From assembly GCF_030272615.1 (NCBI RefSeq), contig NC_081409.1:526676975-526740974 (forward strand): 64,000 nt of DNA. The letters run 5' to 3'. Positions 33,429 to 48,893 of the stretch are shown piece by piece. The position numbers were made by a program, and so were the translations under genes. This DNA is from Cryptomeria japonica (Eukaryota > Streptophyta > Pinopsida > Cupressales > Cupressaceae). The notes under the pieces were generated by a model. The model saw nothing but the letters and a program-made list of their open reading frames with translations. It had not been told where the DNA came from and made no database searches. Positions within the stretch are counted from its first letter, which is position 1. Every line of letters begins with the position of its first letter.

Positions 33429-35477
33429 ACCCCATCCATTATCCACCATCGATTTTTCACAATCCCATTCCGTTAGTCCAATCCTTTCCAAATCCTTATC
33501 TTCCATCCCCTATCCATTTCATCTCCCCAATTATTGTTACCAACATCTATGACAATACCTCCACTTCAAAGCAATACTAAGGGATACCATCAATGGAACT
33601 AGATTCTTGAGTCCTCCCTTCCTCTTCCATGCATCCACTATCTTCCATATCCACTCATCCTCATCCTTATCCATCCAAACTATTCCAAAAATTCAAAAAA
33701 ATCAGAAAATCAAGAAAAATACAACAACAAAAAAATCAGAAAAAAGTAAAGAAAAATCATTTCATCCAATGGTGAAAACCACTTCTTGTGGCACCTTGGG
33801 TAAGTACCATGATGAAAACTTGGCAAACAAGCATCATGTGTAATCCCCTCATCCCCATGCACTCTACACTTGGGGGAAAGCTTCATCCATACAATCCTCC
33901 CATCCATCTACATCATATCTAAGCCCATTCTCCTTTCCTATCTTTGATCTTGACTATCCTATCCATATCCTCCATCTCACCAGTCATATCTTTCATCTTG
34001 ATCATATAAGAGGCAAAACAATGTATATGCATGCATGCTTTGGAGCACACAAGCCTTAAATCCTCTACCATCCATATCCATTACACATTATCCTCCCACC
34101 TCATACATCTTTATCCACCATTCATTGCATCTTCAATTCCACTACCTCTAGTGTGGGGCATTGCACTCCTTTGCAGTATAGTCCTTGGGTCTCCATCACC
34201 CTACCCTCCAGTTATCCATATCCTATACATATACATCCACTCCATCCATCTATCTCCTATCTAAACAATAACTCCCTCCTTCCATTCATCCATCCTCTTA
34301 CCCACCCATTGGTTCTCCCTTGTCATTGGTTCCATTCAATCAAATCCTATCCACCAATCCACCCCATCCTATCCAATTTCTAATCCAATCCTATCTTATC
34401 CAATCACATTCTCCATCTCTTCCAATTCAATCATTAATCCCATCCCCAATCCAATCCTACTCAATCATCCATCCCCCTTTTCATCCAATCTAATCATTTA
34501 TCCTTCTTCCAATCTTATCCAATCCATCAAACAAAGTTTTCCCATATACCTGAGCTCACACTGACTTGTGCCTAATCCAAGCACCCATCCATACTACGCT
34601 AATCAAATCCAAGCAACAATCCTCTCATCTGCAGACCTCATGCATCCAACTTGTCTTTTGTCATTCAATCTATCCATCACCTACCCATCGGGATGCATCC
34701 TTCCCTAGCCCGACAGTTTATCCAAATCCATGTCCTACTCTTGGCAAGAGATGTCAGTCGGTCATGTGCATGTTGTTTGCATTCTTGAGCTTTTTGCTTT
34801 ATTTTCATCTTGTGTCCCAGGACTATACTTGTTTAGGATTGCCTTCATCATCCTATATCTTGGTATGTCTTGGCTGGTGTATAATGGGGTATAGTTTTCA
34901 TGACATTGTGTGTTTGAAGGTCTTCCTTGTACGAACCGGCAACCGTGCATTAGTGTTTGTCAACACTTGCACGATTGTGTGCAAGGCATTCTTGTTTGAC
35001 TGAGCGTCAGTCCACGCCTTGGATGTTCGTATCATCCCGGTTCTTATAATCAGTGGTGTAGACAATCCATGGCAATATCAAATCTAGGTTTTCTCTCTAT
35101 ACTTTCTCAACAAGAAATCCAATCCATTTATCATTCCTTTGTCTCATTTCATTCACAACACTCCAACCCATCCTAGTTCCCTCTTTCATTATCTTCATCC
35201 TTTCATCATGTATTCTTCTAATTCCTTTCAAGAGCACACTCATGTTCTTCAAACCTGCATGTCCTCTCGAGGGGGCATACCACTGCTTCCTCGTCATCCT
35301 TCCTCCTCATCATTCTTCCTCATCTCATGACTGGGGCATCATGCTACTAGTCCTTATCCTTTTCTTCATCTCATGACTAGGGCATCATGCTACTAGTCTT
35401 TATCCTTTTCTTCCACTATGTTTTATTCTTCTTTGATATAACATCATTTCACGACGCTATATCAAAGAGGGGCAAAA
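33429..35477 (+). other. Pyrimidine-rich 3' internal region of LTR element
   Basis: Mostly C/T/A low-complexity DNA (ccatcc, caatccaatc). It encodes only accidental Ser/Pro/His frames. One Lys-rich frame at 33607-33843 may be decayed tail coding sequence. A 46-bp tandem duplication lies at 35321-35412. Confidence 0.5.
35321..35412. repeat. 46-bp tandem duplication
   Basis: The unit beginning catctcatgact (35321) repeats at 35367 with few changes. Confidence 0.85.
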
Positions 35478-36462
35478 TGTAGACACCTAAAATTAATATT
35501 TAATTAATTTAAGCCTATCAACATAGTTAATTAATTTAATTGTGTTGTCCTCATTCCTCTCAGAATCAATTAAATATAATTCTATCACTATGGTCCAATA
35601 ATTAATTTATCAAATAAATTAATTATTCTCCTATTCTTATAAAGTCCCCTTCAATAATTATTTTCTCTAAACCCACTTAGTTAATTAATTTTAATTAATT
35701 AACCTAGTAATGTGATTCCTACAAATCATTTTTCCTAATCCCACTTAGCCTAATTAATCCTTCTAGAATCTCTCATAATCATGCTTATAATTATCCCTCA
35801 ATTTTTTATTCCCACTCATGTCACATCAATATTGAGCCTCTCAAATAAATTCAAATTTCTTTGAATCCCTCAATGCATCCTTATTTTGAAATTTTTAATT
35901 CCTCATTTTGAATTCAAATTTCCTTTCCCCCCTCTTCTCAAGGAATTTTATATTCCTGTTTATTTTCCCAAGGCACCCTTGATCCATGCCTTCTATCTCA
36001 AATCAATCTCAACCCTCCATAAGGAAATCAATCTCATCCCTCCATTGGCCTCCTCCAATCTATAAATTGGAGCCTATTCTCCTCACAAAGAATCCAATTC
36101 TCATGCATTGTCATGCTGCCCATTTCTCTTCTATCTTCTTCCTATCATAACCTCATAATGCCCAAATATCCTCTCATCTAATCCAATTCATCTCATTCAT
36201 CCTCATCATCCAAATCCAATCCAAACATAATTTTGTTGAGCATTTGGAGAGCAATCCACATCCACATCAAGCAAGGAGCACATCAATTGGAGCATCAAGG
36301 GCGCATCTTCATCATCCACTTCATCAAGCTCAATCTGAGGGAGAGGTGAAAGACAAGGTATAAAGTTGGTTGTTTGCATTCGTATTGTGTCATTGTTTGG
36401 TTTATTTGCATTCTAACCTCCTTTTGTCCCTTCATTCTTCTTCCATCTTTTTCCCCTCTTCA
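35478..36462 (+). repeat. 3' LTR, 985 bp
   Basis: Same length and ends as the 5' LTR. The polypurine tract precedes it. Sequence to its right (36463-36551) is a reverse-complement match to 9502-9590. Confidence 0.9.
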
Positions 36463-36551
36463 ATGACAACTGATCATAATTTGTGAAGATAGGGTTCACA
36501 CCTAAGTGTTGGCTCTCAACAATGCCACACTTCCAAAATTGTCAGTCTCAA
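36463..36551 (-). repeat. 89-bp dispersed repeat copy, inverted relative to 9.5 kb
   Basis: Matches 9502-9590 in reverse complement at 84 of 89 positions. Similarity ends abruptly at both sides. Confidence 0.8.
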
Positions 36552-36689
36552 TGTTGAAATGTGATAGCTAGATCGGATTATGTTGATTAAATTTAAATGT
36601 TTCCTAAGTGGCAATTAAAATTTAATATATATTGTAATAACAACAATATCAACCAAGGCTTATTGTAGGAAGATAGAATATATTCTAAA

Positions 36690-38330
36690 CTAGGACAAAA
36701 AAATCCTGCTGGAGTGGGGTTCTCTGATTCCTGCCAACATCAACATAGTGTCCAAATGTGTCAAACGTGCAAATGCCAGTTGGACACCCCCTATGATAGG
36801 ATGGATCAAACTCAATTTAAACGAGGCGGCTAAAGGAAACCCAGGGGCCATGGGATATGGTTGTATTGTTAGGAAAGATACAGGAGACATTATGGGCAGT
36901 GTATCGGGAAACATGGGCATTGCTTCCAGAAATGAGGCGGAAGCAATGGCTCTGGCCAGAGGTCTCAAATTTTATGTTGATAACGGATTTACATTAGTGG
37001 AAATAGAGGGGGACTCACAAATTATAATCAACACCACCAAGAACAACTCGATACCCAATTGGAAGCTTTGTCACTATTTGGTTGATATTGCAATGCACCT
37101 TAACCAATTTCAAAATTATAAAATCCCCCACACTTTTTCGCGAAGCAAATAAAGTAGTTGATTATCTAGCTAATGTTGGTGTCTCACTGGAATCATACAC
37201 TGAGAAAATCTTGACTTTTGAGTGGCAAAATGAGCTGAAATAGATTGTAAAGGACAACTTGGTTGAATCGGTCTGCAAAGTCAAGTCAGGGATCGGGTAA
37301 GAAGCAGGAAGGTACCTGGGCCATCATGGAATCTTTAGATGGGTAATTTTATGGCCCAAAGTGTAAACATAACCAATGTGGATCTCGAGCTCTCTTATGA
37401 TTGCACATCGGATGTCGGTGAATGTGGATCGAGCATGGGAGATTCGTTTTAGCTAGAGGTAGGCCATACCTTAGTGGAAGGACAAACTGGAGACCTCTAT
37501 TTTTTCATGTGCTTTGGCAGATTGGTATCAGGCCGGTTAGATAAAGGTATGACTAGCGACATGACAAGTTCTCAAAATAGTAAAGATATGTTGTTCGGAT
37601 GAAGCTTGATTGAAAGTCGGGCCTATTCTGGTCTCTAGACTTCTCTAGAAAGTCTGAAACTTTATATAAGGCATGGTTCAGATTGCAATCTTAAGCCTGG
37701 AAGTATCGATCTCAACCGATGGTGCATCATTTTGGTCTCAGTTTCCTGTGTAGAGATGAATCGATCCAGGCCCAATGCAGCCGGCTATTTCAAGCAAACG
37801 ATGTGGTCTGGAATGTTGTATGGCGGCTGGCTAATAGTATACTGGGTGGTAATCGACACTAGTGTGATGGGTTTGTTTATGAGGTTGTCATTTGCCCTAT
37901 GGTTGACATATTCGATTCAAATGAAGTGAGCATACAGAGGATCGATGGCTTTGTCCGCCTGTCTGATGGACAAGCCCTGGAAAATTCCATTCTAGAATTG
38001 GATTCTGATAGTTCGGTAAGCACCCTCGACATCTATTTTAACCACACCAACTAAATCTCCTCTGAATCGAAGGAGCCAGACAGTGAAGATGAGGAAATTT
38101 CCCAAAAAAAGGCAGCACGGGAGAGGAGGAAGAACTTCATCCAGGAGGCATGGGAGGTGTTTAGGGTAGGGGTCAGGAATGGGAATCTAGATCTCTTCTG
38201 CAAACTACTCAACTTTGATGATAACTAGCTCTCGGCATCAGTCGTTGTCAAACTAATGGATATTGGAGAGAACATGGTTGTCATACTCCAACACATTGGG
38301 AATTAGTCATCATGCATAAGGCACTGCCTT
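36690..38330 (+). pseudogene. LINE remnant with RNase H (RVT_3) domain
   Basis: The frame around 36748-37150 reads ANASWTPPMIGWIKLNLNEA, then AKGNPGAMGYGCIVRKDTGD, then ASRNEAEAMALARGLKFYVD and EIEGDSQIIINTTKNN. This is the plant RVT_3 RNase H domain with W-x-P-P-x-x-G-x-x-K-x-N, G-N-P-G-x-x-G, E-A-x-A and E-G-D-S. The first catalytic Asp is replaced (N-L-N-E-A instead of N-x-D-G/A). After a frameshift in 37140-37152, NKVVDYLANVGVS follows. Downstream to 38230 only fragments such as SEDEEISQKKAARERRKNFI are readable. No reverse transcriptase lies upstream, so it is 5'-truncated. Confidence 0.7.
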
Positions 38331-38396
38331 AAGATCTGTTTTAGATTAGTTAGGTTAGTTTTTCTATTACAAATCCTGGATGAGAAATGTATGGGA

Positions 38397-38500
38397 GTTT
38401 TCTATTTGGGGATTTATTGATTGAGCCCATGTAACAGTCAAAGATTATTTGGTGGTTATGTTTTCTATTTGGGATTCATTGATTGAGCCCATGTAACAGA
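38397..38500. repeat. 63-bp-period duplication in the LINE 3' part
   Basis: 'gttttctatttggg' to 'cccatgtaacag' occurs at 38397 and again at 38460. Confidence 0.8.
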
Positions 38501-39136
38501 TTTGTGAAGTCATTTGTGCCTTCAAAATTCAAAACTATGGTGTCTATGGTCTATAGATGATAACTATTTATTTATTGTAAGAGCGGAGAATCATAATGGC
38601 GAATGCTACAAAATGCTTACATAGGAACTCAAATAATGACCATTTATCAAAACACACTAAACTCCTATGAAAGTTGCCTTTGACACTTTGGAGAAGAAAA
38701 AAGTTGACCTACCTAAGTCACCAAATGATCCAACTCAATGCATGATTGTATTGTCGTTGCTAATTGATTTGTATCTAGAAAAGACCTTCTGGGAATCCTC
38801 GAGCTCACTTTCTTTCAAAAGTGGATCCGCCAATCAATAGCACACACTACTGTTGACAATTCCAATGATAACTCAAAAGGAGTGCAGGAACTATTAGAAA
38901 TTTGGGTTTAATAGATTAGGGAAAAATATATATTTTGCAATCTTTAATCTATTTGTGAACACTATTGATGAAACCAAATCAGATACCCTTGATTGCAAAT
39001 AAAACCTTACCTGAGGAGCGCGTGGTTGTGGAGAGATCGCTCCGTGGGGGGGAGGGAGGCAACAAAAGGTTCAACTTTGGCAAACGACGCTCCCGGAAAA
39101 TGCTTGGTTTTTTTTAAAATGATCTCGTGTTATGTT
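38501..39136. other. No gene recognised
   Basis: Ordinary AT-rich sequence between the LINE remnant and the hairpin. A GC-rich patch at 39010-39060 has no visible function. Confidence 0.35.
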
Positions 39137-39229
39137 TTTTTTTTCTTTAAAGTGCCTGAGTTCGTCAGAATTCCGATGGAAAGCATCTGTCGGAATTCCA
39201 ACAAACTCGGGCACTTTAAAGAAAAAAAA
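39137..39229. ncRNA. Fold-back hairpin, 40-bp arms, 13-nt loop
   Basis: Left arm 39137-39176, loop 39177-39189, right arm 39190-39229. The arms match at 36 of 40 positions, with no gaps; all four differences are transitions. Read as minus-strand RNA, three of the four become G-U pairs. The core includes ctttaaagtgcc and gaattccga. The GTCGGAA phrase repeats once more just downstream (39258-39280). It could be a young miRNA-like locus or a small MITE. There is no direct evidence for transcription. Confidence 0.5.
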
Positions 39230-39890
39230 TCAAATTTGATCACAATATGCCTTGTCCGTCGGAAACCTTCGTCGGAATTTGAGACCAAATGTATTAATGT
39301 GGTGGATTATGGAATCTAGATTTAGGATTATGAAGTTTGAATGTAGGAATAGGTAGTGATTAGAACCAACATTCTTGTACAAGTTGGAAGGCAATGGATA
39401 TATATTATATGTAGGGTGCATCTTTTGATATGCCTTCATATTTAAATATGAAAATTTTGTTTCATTTGACTTGAATGAGAGTTTGTTTTGGGACCATATT
39501 GCTTGTATATGCTATACTTGATTTTTGTATTCATATGCTTTTTAAGTTTAATTTGGAGTATTTTCTTTTATATTTTCTATGATGTGGTTGGCTCTAATCA
39601 AGGGAGGAATATGTTGATGATAACATTTTTTGCTTCTATATTATTCTCTATGAAATATTGTTGGTAACCAGTGTATTGCATCCCATCTATCAATGGTCCC
39701 TATATTGATGCTCACATTGTGTGAAGTTACCTAAATGATTGTTTTAAGTATCACTAGCATCATTAAATTGTTTGGTAGAAGATTTGTATTAGATGCCTTC
39801 ACTACTATTAATGTAGATTGGGATAAGCTCTATGATACCTTGCTCATGAAGACCCAAACTGTTTCCATGAGAATTCATGATTTTGCATAT
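39230..39890. other. No gene recognised
   Basis: Short chance frames on both strands. Nothing identifiable. Confidence 0.3.
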
Positions 39891-41560
39891 CTTGTTTGTG
39901 ATAAGATACTTGTTTTCAAAGAATGATGTTAGCCCATGGGTGTTTAGTTGAGGACAACTCAAACTTGTTATTGTCTTGTTTGTGAGAAATTCATACTTGA
40001 TAAAGGTATTTCATCCTATTTGATAAGATGATTTTGGTTCTTTCTTTTCATGTACAATCATATCATGATCACCTAAATGTTCAAAAATATCCATTGTGAG
40101 TTTCTTTTCCTCTTCTTTGATATGATTAAGGACGTGATGGCCACTTGGCTTATTAGAATTTTCTATGATATGATCATAGTCATTTATTTGATTGTTTATG
40201 CTTTCTGGGGAACCAAGTGTATCATCATAGGAGGTAAATTTTTTTAGACAATGGATAGGGTTATTGTGGATCTCTTGATTGTAGATAGCATAAATTTGGA
40301 TGAGGGGGTCTACTCGGCTCTCTTGATTATAGTTAGGATCATATGATCATAAATGGAAGTTGTTGGATGGGTTTCTCTTGAACAATTTTATCTTGAGTGT
40401 GAATAATTTGACCTTGACTTGGTTGAGGACATGTTTGAACATACATTTGATTTGTTTCTTTGCATAGCTCTTGATTTATGATGAACATAGTTATTGGATA
40501 GGCTTTAGATTATTGACCAAATGATCACATAATAGATTTTGAATCGAACTGAAGATAAGAGGCTCTTGGATAAACTTAGTTGATATTGATTTACATGATA
40601 GTGTTTGACTTTGGGGCATGATGGGACTTGTAGACTTTTTTATGGGTCTAATAGGTATCATATTTCATGATGGAATTTGATGTGAAGGTGTGATATTAGG
40701 ATGCTCTTGTTCATGTGTGACAAGCTTAGGATTGATAATAGCTTCACATGCTAGTAATTGATCATAGATGGGCACATGTTGCTAGGATTATGATTATGTG
40801 GCAACATTCAATGAATAGACATGCTAATAGGAGACTCTTGAATAAGCTTGGGAGAGGAAATCTCGTTGGATTTATGCTTTATAACTTGATGTCATTCATT
40901 TGCTAGTAGTCCTCAAAGGAAATCTAAAAATAGTGATTTGGATTTAGTTGATTTGGAATGTGGATTAGAGTTTTGGATTCATAGAATAAACACGTGTTGG
41001 ATGTCCTAGTGTAAAAATTATCAAGATGATGGATTTACATAATATGTGGAGGATATAGAGTGCTCACAATAATTTGGGCTTGGAAACATGGATTGGACAT
41101 AAGGACCTCTCTTTAAACTTGTACTTCCTTTATCAAAAGTATTATAAAGAAAACCAATGGATGTGGGTTTAGCATAATGACTAATGTTAATTAGGTTTTG
41201 ATTAGGAGGTCCTTTACATAGATGCACGTGAAGGAAAAAAGTTTATAGCATGTTTATGTGCAACAAGCTCATTATCAAAGCTATTATTATAAAGATACTC
41301 ATCTTGATCTATAAGATTATCATCATCATCAAACAAAATATTTTTTTATTTGAGTGGGATAAAACATCTCATCTAATGGATGTATAGTTTTAAGAGATGC
41401 TTCGATGGTAATTTTGGATCTTCGATTGGATTCATAGATGGTAGCAAGACTAAGGGTTTTACCTTGCAAGATAAAGTCCTCAAACCAAATATACATGATA
41501 TAAATGATAACAAATCTTGATGCAACTAGGAAGCTAAGATGAGTTTGTCATAACCCTCTT
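39890..41560 (-). pseudogene. Decayed transposon-derived ORF, minus strand
   Basis: Readable patches on the minus strand include FEDFILQGKTLSLATIYESN and TIHPLDEMFYPTQIKK (about 41480-41345) and PTSIGFLYNTFDKGSTSLKR (about 41140). NTFDKG followed by a Ser/Tyr/Pro-rich part resembles STFDKGNPSYSPS in the LTR-element ORF at 31.8 kb, suggesting a related gag-like protein. Further left the sequence is His/Asp/Ser-rich but broken. Heavy decay; no enzyme domain. Confidence 0.4.
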
Positions 41561-41784
41561 ACTTAGAATATTCAAAAAAAAAAAATTGATTAATTTTGGA
41601 CAAGGTTGGAATTGATTAATTATTTATTTGTAATAAATTAAATTTTAACTAATAAATCAAACAAACTCAAAATTAATAAATGAATTAAATTAAATAATAA
41701 ACTTGATTAAATATAATAGTAGACTAATATATATAAAACTAATTTTATTAAGAAACCAAAAAAACACACACATATTATAATAAT
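41561..41784. other. AT-rich DNA
   Basis: Homopolymer A and AT-rich sequence. No feature. Confidence 0.3.
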
Positions 41785-41934
41785 AAATAGATGCAAGTAA
41801 TTAATTTTAAAATTTAAACAATAAGTAAATACTTATTTTATATTTATTTTAATGCATATAAATAGATGCAAGTAATTAATATTAAAATTTAAACAATAAG
41901 TAAATACTTATTTTATATTTATTTTAATGCATAT
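41785..41934. repeat. 75-bp tandem duplication
   Basis: The unit from aaatagatgcaag to aatgcatat occurs at 41785-41859 and 41860-41934 with one visible difference. Confidence 0.92.
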
Positions 41935-45212
<3,278 letters not shown>

Positions 45213-46400
45213 TTTATTTTTTTTGGTAAGATCTGCCTAGGGGGCAGTACCCTTTATATTAATTCCAGAAAACATTACAAGAAGGAGAGATCTCAGCTCT
45301 CAATTATACAGGTAAGTAATCCCTTTCTCTATTTCTACCACCCTCTCTACTACCTCCTCGGGCATGACACTATTATTCTCTTTCATGAATTCTTCAAATT
45401 TGTCCATACTATATTCCTTGACCACCCCTGCCTTAAACAGGCTCCAATCCTTCTTCATTTTTCTTCTTTTTCCCCTCAACATTCATATAAAAATACCCTC
45501 GCATACAACTCGATTCAAGAACAGCCTCAATAGTGTCCAGCGCACTCAACACTGACTAGGAGAGCTCTTCCCTCACCATCCTTCTAACGATCCCATTAGC
45601 ATAGATGGTGTGATCCAGCACCTACACTACTGGTTCAAACAAACTTTCCATAACCGCACCATTGTGGACATGACCATCGCACCAAAATTTGGTCCCCAGA
45701 ACCTGAATCATCGTCTCCTTTTCTTTCTCATTAGCCTTGTTGAACAATTGAGCCACTTGCTCCTCTGGAGCTTCCTCCAACTCTTCATTACCCTGACACA
45801 GACACTTTATTCCAAAAGCTTCAGCCATCTCCATTCAATCCTAAACCAGTGTCTGCATTTTTTAGCATGTTGCCTCCTAATTTATAGAGCCTCTTTCGTT
45901 CTAGAGCTTTTTGTAGGATCTCCCAACCAACCACTACGTCAAATCTAGCTTTCTCTCTAATCTAGATCCTACCTCGGTCTGCAAAATCTTTTGTAGATCT
46001 ACCCTTATCCTACAACCATCGTCAAAACATACTATTCTGAAGGTTGAAGTCTCCACGTAAACCACCAACCAGTACTACCTTATCCACCTAATCTCAAGAT
46101 GTGATGTCTGCTATCCAATCCCTTCACAGGTGAGTCCTGACCTGTCCTGTCCGAGAATATCTATGAATTCACTAGGGAGCAACGTCTCATCAACTATCAC
46201 AATCTATGTATCGATCCTAATCCATGATTAGCCAACCAGTCTGCATCTATGTTGCATTCTCAGTAATTGTGAGATAATTGAAACTCTGGGATTTTGTTTA
46301 GTAGCCTTTCTATCATCGATAACCAAGACCTGAGTTTCCAATTGCCAAAACTAGAGTGCATTGATCCATTGATAATCACCTGCGAGTTTATTTCAATTAT
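45213..46400 (-). mobile_element. LINE 3' portion, minus strand, with RNase H fragment
   Basis: On the minus strand the left end reads '...gccccctaggcagatctta' then 'ccaaaaaaaataaaataaa', a LINE-type trailer and A-rich tail. At the other end, about 46390-46200, the frame reads VIINGSMHSSFGNWKLRSWL, then IERLLNKIPEFQLSHNY, a stop, and ECNIDADWLANHGLGS. These are the C-terminal RVT_3 blocks (V-I-N, then N-x-x-A-D-x-L-A-N). Between them lie two open frames of unknown function: 45834-45622 (acidic, MEMAEAFGIKCLCQGNEELE) and 45482-45300 (MLRGKRRKMKKDWSLFKAGV). 5'-truncated; reverse transcriptase absent. Confidence 0.7.
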
Positions 46401-46564
46401 AGTTTTAATTTTTCAAATTTAATTTATTTAAGAATTTAACTATATTATGTTCAATTTTATAATTAAAAAATTATTTTTTAATAATGAATTTATCTTACAA
46501 TTAATATTATTATTGTTTGTAATATCAATATTTAATATTCTTATAATTTTTAATATTTAAATTT

Positions 46565-46810
46565 AAATTAAGAAATATAGTCCAAGGGGTTGAGCTTAAC
46601 TGGTTAAAACACTGGGTTCTCACTGTGGAGACCCAAGTTCAATTCCCAATAAGGACATCTAAAGTGGAATTCTAAGTTGTGACTCTTGGCCTTCCATAGG
46701 ATGGAGAAGGTCTTGGGTCAATCTAATCAAACATAATAATAATAATAATAATTCAAACTATTGAGGCTTCGGCCTATTACCTACCAAAAAAAAAAAAATT
46801 AAGAAATATA
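46565..46810 (+). mobile_element. tRNA-derived SINE with 15-bp target duplication
   Basis: The body is 46580-46795. It has an A box (46592-46603, gagcttaactgg, 11 of 12 to consensus) and a B box (46636-46646, agttcaattcc, 10 of 11), 33 bp apart, as in a tRNA promoter for RNA polymerase III. A (TAA)n run, a trailer 'aggcttcggcctattaccta' and an A tail follow. The flanks 46565-46579 and 46796-46810 are the same 15-mer, aaattaagaaatata, a direct target duplication. The '...cctattacctaccaaaa' end resembles LINE tails and would let a LINE mobilise it. Confidence 0.88.
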
Positions 46811-47039
46811 ATTTATTTAACTAATATAATATTGAAAAATAAAATAATATGATATAATTATGCTCCATTTAAAAATAAAATAAAAATCTTGATATAACAA
46901 TATTATATAGTTAATGTTATATATTGATTTTTATATAAAAGTATTATTCAATTATCTTTATTTCATTTTTAAAATATATACTATTATATGTAATATTTTA
47001 ATATTATAAATTATTATATATTATATTATATACAATTTC
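46811..47039. other. AT-rich DNA
   Basis: No feature apart from A/T runs. Confidence 0.4.
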
Positions 47040-47586
47040 CTATATATTTATCTCTTCCTCTTTATATACATGTCTCTTCCTCTCCCCCTCTCTCCCTATC
47101 ACAAACATAGAATGTGTGTATTGATCCTTATTACTCTATATCACTCTATATCACCATGTAGATCTATCTTTCTTTCTCCCTCTTCCTCTACATCTTGCTA
47201 TCTATTTTGCTTTATATCTCCCTCTCCATCTTCCTACCTCTCTATATATGTTTGTCTCCCTTTTTTTCTTCCTCCTACTCCCTTTGTCTGTAGACATGTG
47301 TCTCTCTATTCATTTATTTCTATACCTCTTTGTACATCTCTATCCAGGCTCTCACTATTCTTAGGCCTCTATATCTATATCTCATTTTCTCTTTATCGAA
47401 CTATCTCTCCATACTTCTTGTCCCAAATCTCCCTTTATCTCAATCTTGTTATCTCGTCCTCTCTTTCCACCCCTATCTCTCTCCCTCACTCTATTTCTAT
47501 CTATATATCACTTCCTATCTCTATATTTATCTTTCTACCTCTCTACCTCTACATGTTTATCTATTTCATCTCTATATATCCCCATC

Positions 47587-47665
<79 letters not shown>

Positions 47666-47790
47666 CTTCTCTACATATCCCTTTCCTCCATCTCCATCTT
47701 TATCTATAGTTTTTTTATATCTATATCCTTACCCCCTCTCTCTCTCTTCCCCACTCCATCTTCCCCTCTCTCCCTATTATGAACATAACA
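47040..47790. repeat. Polypyrimidine tract with (CT)36 microsatellite
   Basis: About 750 bp of C/T-rich sequence (+ strand) with 'tctatctctc'-type phrases. 47591-47662 is pure CT. The frames of up to 256 codons through it are simple-repeat artefacts. Confidence 0.9.
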
Positions 47791-48893
47791 TGAGCTTAAT
47801 TATCTTCTCAATTTATAAGTTTTATTTCACTCCTAATTAGATCTTTGTAAGTGGATGCATAGTTGATTTGAAGATATCATTGTTAGCATTTGTTAGAAAG
47901 AATATAATTATGGCATTTAATTGCGACAGTGGCAAGGACATGCATGCCAAAGCCTTGATAAAGGCTCCATGCATATTTTAGACATAAAGAAACTTAATAA
48001 TTTTAATTCAAAGTAAACTTTAGGTTTTGTTTTAAATATATGTTATTAATCATAATTAACAGTTTTAATATAAATATTATTAAGATTCTTGTAAATATTT
48101 ATAATATTAATTTAAATATAATTTAATAATTGTTTATCATGATTTTAATATTTAACAAGTTAAATAAGAAAACAATTATGTATAATGTATATCTAAATAA
48201 TATAAGTAATTTTATAAAGTTCAAAGGATCTTGAAAATAAATAAATATAATTTATGAGTAAAAGAGGTTTAACCTGAAGTGTTGATTTTATTTCCATTTG
48301 AAAAAACCTTGGAGATGGAATATTGGATGAATTATAGTACATACACCAACTTGAAAGATAGATGGATCAACTAATTTAAGTATTTAAAAATAATGTTAAT
48401 GTATTTATTGGGAATAGATGTTATACTCCAAGTAAATAATTTTAGACATTATTTTATAAACAATTAATCAAATAAAGGATATAATGGAATTTATATTAAC
48501 TTCTTAGAATCTTCTTATGATTAATTTATCACTATGGTGACTAAATAAATGTTTAATTCTTCCATAAGAAAATTAGTTTATTTTATTTGATAAGTATTCT
48601 TATTCTTAAAATGATCTAAGAGATTGGACTATTTTCAAGCATAATTGAGCTTAATTCAAAATTAGTTCTTTTTAGTCCAAAGTATTTTGAATTCTTTCAT
48701 TTCAAACACCTAATCATTTTGAATCAATAGTAGTTAGTTTTTCCTTTTAAGCAATTAATATTAATAATCTTTTTTTTATTCAACACTATATTCATTTCTA
48801 AATTTTTAGTATTCTCCTTTCAAAGTATTTAGATTCATTAAATAATTATTTTCATCCAGATAAATTAAAAGTTCACATATTTCAAACTATTAG
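47791..48893. other. AT-rich DNA with degenerate short repeats
   Basis: From 48600 on, phrases such as 'ttcaaagtatttagattcat' recur in altered form. No genes. Confidence 0.4.

Larger units (their letters stand above)
28515..36462 (+). mobile_element. Non-autonomous LTR retrotransposon (LARD-like), 7.9 kb
   Basis: Two 985-bp LTRs (28515-29499 and 35478-36462) with TGTAGACACC...CTTCA ends flank about 5.98 kb. A polypurine tract 'aaagaggggcaaaa' sits directly before the 3' LTR. A possible primer site 'ttggtgggacccacg' lies 12 bases after the 5' LTR. The interior has a GC-richer leader, a Ser/Pro/His-rich ORF and long pyrimidine-rich AATCC-type DNA. I found no reverse transcriptase, integrase or protease, so it would depend on another element. 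Flanks do not form a matching target duplication. Confidence 0.85.

Noticed and set aside
46580-46660. True tRNA gene
   Set aside because: A and B boxes are present but no cloverleaf acceptor pairing is seen; trailer, A tail and target duplication show a SINE.
47070-47840. 256-codon open frame, Ser/Leu/Tyr/Pro-rich
   Set aside because: Lies in the polypyrimidine tract and reads through the CT microsatellite; the other frames are equally open. Artefact of composition.
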